A DNA stretch of 64,000 nucleotides, from the NCBI GenBank assembly GCA_947468275.1, contig CANIKO010000012.1, forward strand, positions 52,190 through 116,189. Reading direction: 5' to 3'. Each line of letters opens with the position of its first letter. Positions within the stretch are counted from its first letter, which is position 1. The DNA comes from Bacteroidota bacterium. Lineage in GTDB: Bacteria > Bacteroidota > Bacteroidia > NS11-12g > UBA9320. Under the pieces are notes generated by a model. The model was not told the origin of the DNA, ran no database searches, and worked only from the letters and a program-made list of their open reading frames with translations. The position numbers and the translations under genes were made by a program. Below are positions 43,396 through 51,818 of this stretch, one piece after another.

Positions 43396-44616
43396 TTAGT
43401 GACTTAACACCTTTGAACTTTCAATTTGTTCAATAAAGGTTTCGATTTTGGTAATGCTTTGACCTTCTGAATAGAATCGTAAATCACACAAATCCGCTTC
43501 AATTACCAAAGTAGGTATACCAAGTGATTCGGTAAGTCGCTGAGGCATTCCAAATCTATTATTTGAATTATTGGCACATGTTTTTGCATCATGAAATATG
43601 ATACCATCTATTCTGAAAAGACGAACTAATTCACTAAGTATTTTTTGCTTTGCATCTTCACTTCGGTTGATAAATATTTCGGTATAGGCCTTTGCAGAAG
43701 ATTCAAACGGATGCCTTGGGTCAAAAGCATCGAATACCCAACTATTGCAATAGGTAGAGGCCACAACAGCCGCATTATTTTGAGAAAACAAGTCTGACAT
43801 AGATCTTAATTTTCCCCAAATTGGCATTCCATCCCAATATATCCGACACTGTTCTTTTTCTAAAAAACCAATTCCATTTTCTACATTCCCCTCAAGTTCT
43901 TTTAAAAGTGCAGTGTAATAATCTTTCGCTATTTGGGTACCACGCAATACTACAATTGGCCCCATGTGAATAGTGGCATCAAAAAAACTGATGGGTGCCG
44001 GCGTATTTGTTGCCGTCCATAATACTTTTTTCCAAAGTTCTGTTGCTTCCGCGCTTAATTTCAAAGTTTCTCTGAAACGATCGATATCAAATTTTATTCC
44101 GGTCACTTTTTCGCAAATCGGAATCATATTTTTAAATTGTGAGGCTACATCTTCAATTTCTTCCTGAGTAACATCATCCACATGGCGAGGGGGGTTAATA
44201 CCAAAAATAGGGCAATCTAATTTACGGGCAAAGTAGGTGAACCAATCCTGAACTTCACGGCACTGATTAGTGTTGTACACTATAAAATCAGGACGTGGTG
44301 GTCCATTTAAACCATAGTGTTCTTTTAACGGAGTTTCATTTTTTAAGTAGGAACCAATATCAGCAGTGAGATAGGAGCAAATATCATTGGAATAACCCAA
44401 TTTAGAAGATTCAGGTATTAAATCACCGGCGGTTCGAGTAGCTCCCAAAAGGGCACCGTGATTTTCCGGAAAATGAACTTCAAAACCAAACGAGCGCAAT
44501 AATTCGGCTGGCCCAACACTAGTGCACCATGCAATTTTTTTTGAAGTATCTTTCATTCCAAGAAAATAATTTCCCATTATTTCCTTCATCAATTTTGCGC
44601 TTTGTATCTTGTACAT
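43396..44616 (-). CDS. second BcrB/HgdB-like 2-hydroxyacyl-CoA dehydratase family subunit
   Basis: 406 residues of the 2-hydroxyacyl-CoA dehydratase/benzoyl-CoA reductase subunit family. Possible cluster ligands are C31 (IAWCTSVGPAELLRSFG), C80 (SNDICSYL) and C119 (NTNQCREVQDW). FPENHGALLGA and RIYWDGMPIWGKLRSMSDLF are family segments. It is distinct from the BcrB at 49103. Only one such subunit is present with one ATPase (the fusion at 41025), while true dehydratases have two different subunits. Single-subunit homologues with one ATPase occur as double-cubane cluster proteins, so this may be such a protein. Its substrate is unknown. Confidence 0.8.
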   Translation of the reverse strand: MYKIQSAKLMKEIMGNYFLGMKDTSKKIAWCTSVGPAELLRSFGFEVHFPENHGALLGATRTAGDLIPESSKLGYSNDICSYLTADIGSYLKNETPLKEHYGLNGPPRPDFIVYNTNQCREVQDWFTYFARKLDCPIFGINPPRHVDDVTQEEIEDVASQFKNMIPICEKVTGIKFDIDRFRETLKLSAEATELWKKVLWTATNTPAPISFFDATIHMGPIVVLRGTQIAKDYYTALLKELEGNVENGIGFLEKEQCRIYWDGMPIWGKLRSMSDLFSQNNAAVVASTYCNSWVFDAFDPRHPFESSAKAYTEIFINRSEDAKQKILSELVRLFRIDGIIFHDAKTCANNSNNRFGMPQRLTESLGIPTLVIEADLCDLRFYSEGQSITKIETFIEQIESSKVLSH

Positions 44617-44627
44617 CCTATATGTTA

Positions 44628-46745
44628 TTAAATCTTTATTCGTGCATCTACAACAATTGTTTTATCCTCAAATGCCATTATTGGATTTAAATCCATTTCT
44701 TTTATTTGAGGAAAATCGTTAACCAATTGTGATATACGTTGTATAATTTCTATTATACTTTTTTTGTTTACTCCACTTTGTCCTCTCACTCCATCCAATA
44801 ATTTTGAAGCTTTTATGGAGGATAGCATTTCTTCCGCTTCCAATTCCGTAACCGGTGATAATTTAAAAATCACATCTTTTAGGACCTCAACATATATACC
44901 ACCCAATCCAAACATAATTAATGGCTCAAGTTCCTTTTGTGCGGTAACTCCAACAATTAATTCTTTACCTCCAGGTAAAAATTTTTGAACCAAGAATTTA
45001 AGTTCTTCATTTTTAAACTTTAATTTCATTCGATCAACTGCTAACTTTACTTCACCGGCATTTTTTATATTGATGGCTACACCTCCCAAATCGCTTTTAT
45101 GAACTAATGATGAAGCTTCAGCTTTTATTACCACTGGAAATCCTATTTCATTTGCATACAGGATGGCTTCATCGGTATTTTTAGCAATTCGCCAATCTGC
45201 CACTAGAATTCCATAGGCTGAAAGTATTTTGAAAACATCGGATGAAGGCAAAAATGTACCATTTCCTTTTGGAAGGCTTAGTGAAGAATCTATATCCGTA
45301 AATTTTTTAGGCTCACCAATATTTCGGGTTTGCACCTTTTGAAATTTATATAATGCTCCTAAAGCTTTTGCTGCTGTAGTAGGAAAACTATAACAAGGCA
45401 CACCGCCATCTTTTAGTATTTTAGCCGTTGTTTGAAACCGATCAATACTAAGATTGGTCATAAAATTACATATAATCGGCTTGCGTTTCAATCTATTTAC
45501 TTCTACAATATTTCTAGCTACTTCATCAGTATCAGTAAAGGGTGCGGTAACAAAATTGATAAATATACTATCAATGTTTTCTTCATTCATTAGCACATCC
45601 AATGCACTTCTAAAATGGATTCCACCGCCCGTTGCTACCACATCAATAGGATTGCCAATTGTGGCTTCGGGTAGTTGAGTTTCTTTTAAGATATTTATAG
45701 CTTTTTGTGAAAGAGGTGGCAACTGCAAACCGACACTTACCAATTCATCAGTTGCAATAACAGCCGGCCCACCGGTATTTGTAATTATACCAACCCGGTT
45801 TCCTTTGGGAATGGGTTGGGTAGAAAAAGCCATTGCAGCCTGACACATATCTTCTTCGTTATTAAATGAAAGAATACCTGTTTTTTCAAAAATCAACTCA
45901 GTGGCGATATCAACACCTGCAAGTGAACCTGTATGTGAAGCTGCCGCCTGAGCACCTTCTTCTGTCCTACCCGATTTCATGGCAAGTATAGGTTTCTTTT
46001 TGGCTACCAGCTTGGCGGCTTCTATAAATTCCCTTGGGTTTCTAAATCCTTCGGTATATAATATGATAGCTTTTGTACCTTCATCTTCACCATAATATTT
46101 CAACACTTCTGATATTGAAATGTCGCAGGCATTTCCGTTAGATGCATACATCCGCATACCAATATCAAGGTCAAAAAGACTTTGCATTATAAAGGCACCT
46201 ACCCCTCCGCTTAAAGCTACTATAGAAATAGAACCGGGTTTGGGAAATGTAAAAGTAAAATCACAATAGGCATTATATTCGGGATTGGCATTAATAATTC
46301 CCTGACAATTGGGTCCGAAAATTCTTACGCCGTATTCTTTAGCTTTAGCAAGAAATGCTTCTTGCAGTGCAATCCCTTCCTCCCCCATTTCGCTAAATCC
46401 TGCTGAATTGATAATGACGGATTTTATACCTTTTTTTCCGCAATCCTCAATAATTTGAGGTACAAATTTGCTTGGAATAATAACATGTGCTAAGTCGATA
46501 TCCTCCGGAACATCAAAAATGGTAGGGTATGCCTTTATCCCTCTAATTTCAGATTCTTTGAGATTAATAGGGTAAATTTTACCCGTGTAATTATAATGAA
46601 TCAAATTTTTAATTACCACATTTCCAATGGATAATTCTTTGGAAGATGCACCTATAATGGCGATAGATTTAGGTTTAAACAGGGTATCTAACTCATGAAC
46701 CATATTTGCATTATCAATAATTTGTATCGAGGCTTGAGTAATCAT
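44628..46745 (-). CDS. ADP-forming acyl-CoA synthetase (alpha-beta fusion)
   Basis: 705 residues of the NDP-forming acyl-CoA synthetase superfamily. There is a CoA-binding Rossmann domain (about 18-150, FKPKSIAIIGASSKELSIGNVV), a ligase domain (about 160-460, with AAASHTGSLAG), and a C-terminal ATP-grasp_5 domain (about 490-700, PVVIKAEASSLVHKSDLGGV). It interconverts acyl-CoA, ADP and phosphate with acid, CoA and ATP. In a benzoyl-CoA operon it might activate benzoate at the cost of one phosphoanhydride bond, or release ATP from acetyl-CoA or another product. No AMP-forming benzoate-CoA ligase is seen in the window. The substrate is not known from sequence. Confidence 0.85.
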   Translation of the reverse strand: MITQASIQIIDNANMVHELDTLFKPKSIAIIGASSKELSIGNVVIKNLIHYNYTGKIYPINLKESEIRGIKAYPTIFDVPEDIDLAHVIIPSKFVPQIIEDCGKKGIKSVIINSAGFSEMGEEGIALQEAFLAKAKEYGVRIFGPNCQGIINANPEYNAYCDFTFTFPKPGSISIVALSGGVGAFIMQSLFDLDIGMRMYASNGNACDISISEVLKYYGEDEGTKAIILYTEGFRNPREFIEAAKLVAKKKPILAMKSGRTEEGAQAAASHTGSLAGVDIATELIFEKTGILSFNNEEDMCQAAMAFSTQPIPKGNRVGIITNTGGPAVIATDELVSVGLQLPPLSQKAINILKETQLPEATIGNPIDVVATGGGIHFRSALDVLMNEENIDSIFINFVTAPFTDTDEVARNIVEVNRLKRKPIICNFMTNLSIDRFQTTAKILKDGGVPCYSFPTTAAKALGALYKFQKVQTRNIGEPKKFTDIDSSLSLPKGNGTFLPSSDVFKILSAYGILVADWRIAKNTDEAILYANEIGFPVVIKAEASSLVHKSDLGGVAINIKNAGEVKLAVDRMKLKFKNEELKFLVQKFLPGGKELIVGVTAQKELEPLIMFGLGGIYVEVLKDVIFKLSPVTELEAEEMLSSIKASKLLDGVRGQSGVNKKSIIEIIQRISQLVNDFPQIKEMDLNPIMAFEDKTIVVDARIKI

Positions 46746-46768
46746 TTGAACTTATTTTTAATAAAATC

Positions 46769-47626
46769 CTAGGCAACAGCTACTACTTGTTTTTCTTTTA
46801 ATTTATAATATCTAAAACCGCCCCAAAGTGCTGCCCCGATGGCTCCCGAGTAAATGGCGTCAGGATGAGAAATAAATTCAAGTTCGCCTTTTTTATTTTC
46901 AGTGGCTAACTCCTCAATAGCCTGAATCATCCCAGCGTTCATGCCCATGCCTCCTACTAATGCTACGGGGGATTCTGTTCTAAGTGAACCTAATAATTTT
47001 ATAACACGTTGTGAGATAGAAATATTAATTCCTTTAACAATATTTGGGGTTGAAAGCCCTTTGGACACAAGATTAATCACATCTGTTTCGGCCAATACCG
47101 CACAAATACCAGATGGAACTTCTGGATTATCAGCCTTTAAAGACATTGCACCAACCTCTTCAATGGCCAAGCCCAAGTAACGTGAAATATTTTCGATAAA
47201 CTGACCTGAACCCGAGGCACATTGGCCTGTCATTTTATAATCCATTACTTTACCGCGATGGTCCACTTTAATGGCTCTAACATAGAGCCCACCCATATCT
47301 ACAACAGTTTTTGCACCAGGAACAAAATATATTCCGCCACGGGCATGGGACGTCATACTATAAAAATGCCCCGTTTTTCTTTCCACCATTTCCCCTTCGC
47401 CGGTGGAAGCTAAATATGCAATATCTTGATCATAATCCAATTTATTTCTTTGTAAAATTGAATCTACCGCTTCCTTAACAACATCCTTAGGATTCCTTTT
47501 TCGGATTTTTTCAGTTTGCTTATCAATTAATTTATGATCTCCCGATTGATTTTCATATGTCATAAGTACTACTTTCACATAGCTTCCTCCAACATCCACA
47601 CCCATTGTATATATTGTATTTTCCAT
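46769..47626 (-). CDS. bcrD: benzoyl-CoA reductase subunit D (ATPase)
   Basis: 285 residues, the length of Thauera BcrD. ASKHA-type ATPase with MGVDVGGSYVKVVL at the start, ASTGEGE, VVDMGGLYVRAIKVD, cluster ligand C136 (GQCASGSGQF), C175 (GICAVLAETDVINL) and VALVGGMGMNAGM. BcrA and BcrD bind one [4Fe-4S] cluster between them and use ATP to drive electrons onto the ring-reducing subunits. Fourth gene of the bcrCBAD set, 30 bp after bcrA, in the same order as in Thauera. Cys pattern complete, so it should be active. Confidence 0.93.
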   Translation of the reverse strand: MENTIYTMGVDVGGSYVKVVLMTYENQSGDHKLIDKQTEKIRKRNPKDVVKEAVDSILQRNKLDYDQDIAYLASTGEGEMVERKTGHFYSMTSHARGGIYFVPGAKTVVDMGGLYVRAIKVDHRGKVMDYKMTGQCASGSGQFIENISRYLGLAIEEVGAMSLKADNPEVPSGICAVLAETDVINLVSKGLSTPNIVKGINISISQRVIKLLGSLRTESPVALVGGMGMNAGMIQAIEELATENKKGELEFISHPDAIYSGAIGAALWGGFRYYKLKEKQVVAVA

Positions 47627-47656
47627 TGTTATCTTTTAATATTTTAATAATGAATT

Positions 47657-49075
47657 TTATTCTTCCATAGCTACTGTTTTCTTCGCAGCTGGTAAATCTG
47701 CACTGATATTTCTTCTAGCAAACATTGCTCCTCCAAGGGCTCCCATAAAAATTGAATCTGTATGGATATTCATGGTTACCTCTCCGTAAGAATCAATAAT
47801 CATCTGTTTTACATATTTCAAAACGGCCTCATTACGAGCCACGCCTCCTGTAAATGTAAATTCATTTTTTACCCCACCCGAACGCGCTATTAAGGACATG
47901 GCTCTTTGGACAATGGCTTTGTGTAAACCGGCTAGAATATTAGGCCTCTCCTCTCCATTATGGAGTAATTCCTTTACCTCAGCCCCTGCAAAAACAGTAC
48001 ATGTTGAGCAAATAACTGTTTCTTTAGTGGCCTTATTTGCCTCAGGTCCGAGTTCATTTAATGAAATTCCGAATTCATCAGCTATATATCCTAAATAACG
48101 ACCGCAACCTGCGGCGCATCTATCGTTCATATGGAAACTAGTCACCAATCCATGGCTATCCACCTGAATAGCTTTTGTATCCTGACCACCAATATCCAAT
48201 ACTGTTCTAGTATTAGGAAAAATAGCATGAGCACCAAATGCATGGCAAAGAATTTCAGACCGAATACAATCTTCAGGAAATGGCAATAATGCCCTTCCAT
48301 AACCTGTTCCAGTCATTTTTGCAATATGAATCTCCTCCCCTGCTATATCATCAATATGCTGGCGCAGAGTTAGTTCAACATTTTTATAATTATTTTTTAC
48401 TGCGTTTAGTTCAGCATAATACCAATCTTCCTTAGATCCATCCTCCTGCTGGTCAACCAAACCTAGGTACTTTTCATCTAAAATTTTCATTGACTCGTGC
48501 ACCAATTCATCAAAACTATATTGCACCATTTCATTTTCAACCGGCGTAATACTTTTATCAAAAGCCAGCATTAATGGTTCATAATATTCAGTACCCATTT
48601 TGCCCACTTCCAAATTGTATCTTTCACTTACAATATCACGGAAAAATTGATTTTTTGAACCTAAATCGCCATTTATAAACTCATGATGAATTTGGGGTCG
48701 AATATGATTTATAATTTTCTTTAGCTCAATTGCCAATGCCTCCTTATTTGCATAAGTAAAATTTGAAACTGTTCGAATTAAGGTTTCTTCCAAGCTATCC
48801 ATCCTTCGTTTAAACTGTCCATACTGAAAGGTATTACGTAAGTCTTTCATATATTTTTTAAACTCAGGTTTGGAAATCATATCCTGATTTATTTTATGAG
48901 AAAGCAAAGTAAATCGGGCATCATATATTGCTTCTTCTCTTGCAATATCTGCGGCTACCTTATAGTTGGCTCTAGTATTGGTAATGCCTCTGCCCACAAT
49001 TTCATCCTTTTCATTAATGATTACGGCCTTTGAAGTGGTTGATCCTAAATCTATTCCTAAATAATATTTATTCAT
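47657..49075 (-). CDS. bcrA: benzoyl-CoA reductase subunit A (ATPase)
   Basis: 472 residues. It begins YYLGIDLGSTTSKAVII and carries the long insertion (about residues 55-240) that separates BcrA from BcrD and from the HgdC type. Further motifs are MTGTGYGRALLPF, LDIGGQDTKAIQVD, cluster ligands C320 and C324 (DRCAAGCGRYLGY), C356 and C359 (VICSTCTVF), and FTGGVARNEAVLKY. It pairs with BcrD as the ATP-hydrolysing half of benzoyl-CoA reductase. It is about 35 residues longer than Thauera BcrA, mostly in the insertion and the C-terminal end. Third gene of bcrCBAD. Confidence 0.93.
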   Translation of the reverse strand: MNKYYLGIDLGSTTSKAVIINEKDEIVGRGITNTRANYKVAADIAREEAIYDARFTLLSHKINQDMISKPEFKKYMKDLRNTFQYGQFKRRMDSLEETLIRTVSNFTYANKEALAIELKKIINHIRPQIHHEFINGDLGSKNQFFRDIVSERYNLEVGKMGTEYYEPLMLAFDKSITPVENEMVQYSFDELVHESMKILDEKYLGLVDQQEDGSKEDWYYAELNAVKNNYKNVELTLRQHIDDIAGEEIHIAKMTGTGYGRALLPFPEDCIRSEILCHAFGAHAIFPNTRTVLDIGGQDTKAIQVDSHGLVTSFHMNDRCAAGCGRYLGYIADEFGISLNELGPEANKATKETVICSTCTVFAGAEVKELLHNGEERPNILAGLHKAIVQRAMSLIARSGGVKNEFTFTGGVARNEAVLKYVKQMIIDSYGEVTMNIHTDSIFMGALGGAMFARRNISADLPAAKKTVAMEE

Positions 49076-49102
49076 TTTTTCTGATTTTTATGAGGTAAAA
49101 AA

Positions 49103-50392
49103 TTAAACTTCTTCACTTTCATGAATTACTTTTCTTTGTTCAAGCATTTGGAAATAAGATTCTAATCGGTTTTTAATATTAGAATAAGAGAAATAACGTG
49201 GGTCAACCAAGTCTGATTCAATAAATCCTACCGGAACTTCTAATCTATCTTCAATTTCTCGCATCATTGGCAATTGGCCAGCAGAAAACGAGTTGCAACT
49301 TTTTATTGAATTGGTAATATACCCATCGGCCTGATATTCGGTAATGCACTTTGAAAGCAAATCAATACGTTGAGGAATATTTAGATTGGTATAGCAATTC
49401 ATACAATATTCAGCTAAGGATTCTAGAGGTCGAGTGGAATCATGTCGCCAACCCATATCATACACACCTCCAACTTTGGTGTAGGAGGAGGCTACAATAA
49501 CAGCTCCCATGTCATAAAATATTTTCCAAAACTCACGAAAACTGGTCCAATTTGGAGGCCCCTCCACCACTAGTCGATATTTCTCTTCCTTCATTTCACC
49601 TTCTGGAGTAATAGGCCCAAGTCCTAAACGAATTCGTTCTTGAATTTCGCTATATAATTCTTTGTAATAATCAACCGCTTCCTGGGTACCTCGAAACCCA
49701 ATATTTATAGGACCTATATAGTAAACGCCGGCAAAATATGCATCTATTGGCGATGGTCTATGTTTAGTGGTATCAAATATTTTTGTAATCCAATCCTGAG
49801 CTTCTTTAGCTAATACCAAATGCCTTTTAAGTTTTTCCTCATCATATTTGATTCCTGTCACAGCTTCCATTTGTGGAATCACTTCTTCCTTGAACTGCTT
49901 CACCATATATTCAGTCATTTCAGGTGTCATAACCCCATTTTCCTGATAAGGTGTATGAACCATAATAACTTTTGCATTGGGATATTCTCTTTTTAAAGTT
50001 TCAAACCATTTTAGAAACGTGAAACACCCGGTATAACTTAAAAGTAAAATATCTGGTTCTGGAATTTTTAAACCCGTTGGACCGATGTTGCCTTTCATCA
50101 TCATTCCAACATCGCATTTCACATAGGTACATACATCCTCAGAGTGAGCATTTCTTTCGGCTTCTTTAATATATGCTGCTGATTTTTTTCGCATTGCACT
50201 TTGCAACGCATTAATTTCCGGATAAACCGGTAACATATCAAAAGTTCGTATCAACTCTGAAAGATTGCCAGGAATAAAAGTATAACAAACTTTTTTACCC
50301 GTTTCTTTAGCTTTTGCCAAATCATTAAAAAGACCATCAATCATCTCTTTTTGGAGAATCATGCTTCTTTCTTTCTGTGCTTCCTGTGTCAT
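49103..50392 (-). CDS. bcrB: benzoyl-CoA reductase subunit B
   Basis: 429 residues. Cluster ligands are probably C36 (KVCYTFIPGNLSELIRT), C88 (EDVCTYVKCD) and C126 or nearby (SYTGCFTFLKWFE). EGPPNWTSFREFWKIFYDMGAVIVASSYTKVGG and SNIKNRLESYF match BcrB. With BcrC it binds benzoyl-CoA and transfers electrons to the ring, forming cyclohexa-1,5-diene-1-carbonyl-CoA in the cytoplasm. Second gene of the operon, 31 bp after bcrC. Close match in length to Thauera BcrB (about 438 residues). The presence of bcrC next to it shows this is the true reductase and not a 2-hydroxyacyl-CoA dehydratase. Confidence 0.93.
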   Translation of the reverse strand: MTQEAQKERSMILQKEMIDGLFNDLAKAKETGKKVCYTFIPGNLSELIRTFDMLPVYPEINALQSAMRKKSAAYIKEAERNAHSEDVCTYVKCDVGMMMKGNIGPTGLKIPEPDILLLSYTGCFTFLKWFETLKREYPNAKVIMVHTPYQENGVMTPEMTEYMVKQFKEEVIPQMEAVTGIKYDEEKLKRHLVLAKEAQDWITKIFDTTKHRPSPIDAYFAGVYYIGPINIGFRGTQEAVDYYKELYSEIQERIRLGLGPITPEGEMKEEKYRLVVEGPPNWTSFREFWKIFYDMGAVIVASSYTKVGGVYDMGWRHDSTRPLESLAEYCMNCYTNLNIPQRIDLLSKCITEYQADGYITNSIKSCNSFSAGQLPMMREIEDRLEVPVGFIESDLVDPRYFSYSNIKNRLESYFQMLEQRKVIHESEEV

Positions 50393-50423
50393 GGTTATTT
50401 TTTCTTTTGGTTTAATTATTTAT

Positions 50424-51611
50424 CTAAATTACTGCTGTGACAGGTTCATCTTCCCATAACTTGATGGAATCTGAAAATGCTCCGACCTGTTCTTTTATTA
50501 CTTTATACTGGTTTATATTTTCGCTATACTGGAATGAAATATATCGAATACCCATTTTATTAAATGCATTTTGAAAAATAGGAGCATCCAATAGACTTGG
50601 ATCACAGAAACTTGCCGCGGCAAATATTACACCTGTAGCACCTCTGCTTTCTACAATTTTGGCCAATCGATATTCCTTGGGATTATTAACATCATAAATA
50701 GATGATGAGTACTGGCTTTGTTTGATGTAAGAGTTTGAAATGGCTTCTAATGGATTATTGCTAGAAGCATCTATATCTCCCAAAATCATTCGTGAACCCA
50801 GCATATAATCGTCATCGACCACATAGCAACCAGCTTCTTCAATTGCTTTTATTAAACCAATTGCAGGTTGCTCACAAAATGCACCTGAAATTACTACTTT
50901 AATTTTATCCTGTGGTACGCCTATGTTTTCTTTAATATGTTCACATACTTGTTCTAATAGTTCATTGTGCTCTTCAACAGGCATTACTGTTCCTGCTCTC
51001 ACTATGTAGTAGACATCTTCTATACTTAGTCGCCAAGGAAAATCTTGTCGGATATTGTAAATATAGGAAATCATTTTACGGTTCTTATTATATAAATCAA
51101 TCGCATGATTTAGTGCATCGATTGTTACGTCTATACCATTAATTTCTTTGATATATTTTAACACATGCTGCATTTCCTGCTGATAGAAAACTCCACCTAT
51201 TTCAGGTAAAAAATTTTGAGGAAAATCCATATACTTTACAAACTTTCCAATTTTTTGTTGTTTAAAAATTCCTGATAAATTCCTGATTACATCGCATATT
51301 GAAGGAAATATAAACCCGTCAAAATGTGCCATATGCTTATCCAAAGCTAGCTCAATAATACTTCTTGGAATATGGCATATATAAGATTGGTAATAGGCAT
51401 CGCCTTTTATAATTTGTTTTCGATCACCTCCCCCAAAAATACCAACGGCCATTCCTCCCGCAGCATGAATAATTTCACGAGGAAAATAGATTGGCATATA
51501 TCCAACCAAGACCCTTCCATCCTTTTCTAATTTCCATTCTTTGGCTCGGGTAAAATTCAAATCAAAGGCCTGAAATTTACATATATCAATTATCTCTTTT
51601 AGCGTCTTCAT
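50424..51611 (-). CDS. bcrC: benzoyl-CoA reductase subunit C
   Basis: 395 residues. Segments: VLVGYMPIYFPREIIHAAGGMAVGIFGGGD, AYYQSYICHIPRS (C79), IFPSICDVIRNLSG (C106) and PQNFLPEIGG. Later Cys (GAFCEQP, ASFCDPS) complete the likely ligand set. These match BcrC of class I benzoyl-CoA reductase. It binds the ring-reducing clusters with BcrB. First gene of the 13-gene operon: its start codon is preceded by a TATTTTTG -7 box and an ATGAC-type dyad. The divergent SDR gene begins about 200 bp away. Confidence 0.93.
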   Translation of the reverse strand: MKTLKEIIDICKFQAFDLNFTRAKEWKLEKDGRVLVGYMPIYFPREIIHAAGGMAVGIFGGGDRKQIIKGDAYYQSYICHIPRSIIELALDKHMAHFDGFIFPSICDVIRNLSGIFKQQKIGKFVKYMDFPQNFLPEIGGVFYQQEMQHVLKYIKEINGIDVTIDALNHAIDLYNKNRKMISYIYNIRQDFPWRLSIEDVYYIVRAGTVMPVEEHNELLEQVCEHIKENIGVPQDKIKVVISGAFCEQPAIGLIKAIEEAGCYVVDDDYMLGSRMILGDIDASSNNPLEAISNSYIKQSQYSSSIYDVNNPKEYRLAKIVESRGATGVIFAAASFCDPSLLDAPIFQNAFNKMGIRYISFQYSENINQYKVIKEQVGAFSDSIKLWEDEPVTAVI

Positions 51612-51669
51612 TTTTAATACGATATTAACACCTTTTTATCTTTTATTGTCAATTATTAATCTTCAACAG

Positions 51670-51712
51670 CAAAAATATATCGTCCATATTTAAAAAAAAT
51701 GACTTAAATCAT
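51670..51712 (-). promoter_or_regulatory. Crp/Fnr-type dyad plus -7 box, benzoyl-CoA reductase operon
   Basis: ATGAC-TTAA-ATCAT at 51699-51712 (centre 51705.5); the pattern reads the same type on both strands. Toward bcrC, the minus strand has TATTTTTG at 51677-51670, a full -7 match, with 35.5 bp from centre to last base, one less than the other sites. Toward the SDR gene on the plus strand, TTTCATTG ends at 51742, exactly 36.5 bp away, so one dyad may serve both directions. Confidence 0.62.
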
Positions 51713-51818
51713 AATTAAGAAATAATATTTTACCTTTCATTGCAGAGGCGTGATTAGGTTCAAAAAACATAATTGATACCAATATATCAAAACATTGAAT
51801 TTTTAAATATTTACTATT

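Noticed and set aside
43396..44616. Second subunit of an (R)-2-hydroxyglutaryl-CoA dehydratase
   Set aside because: A dehydratase needs two different homologous subunits; only one BcrB-like gene accompanies the ATPase fusion, so a single-subunit type is more likely.
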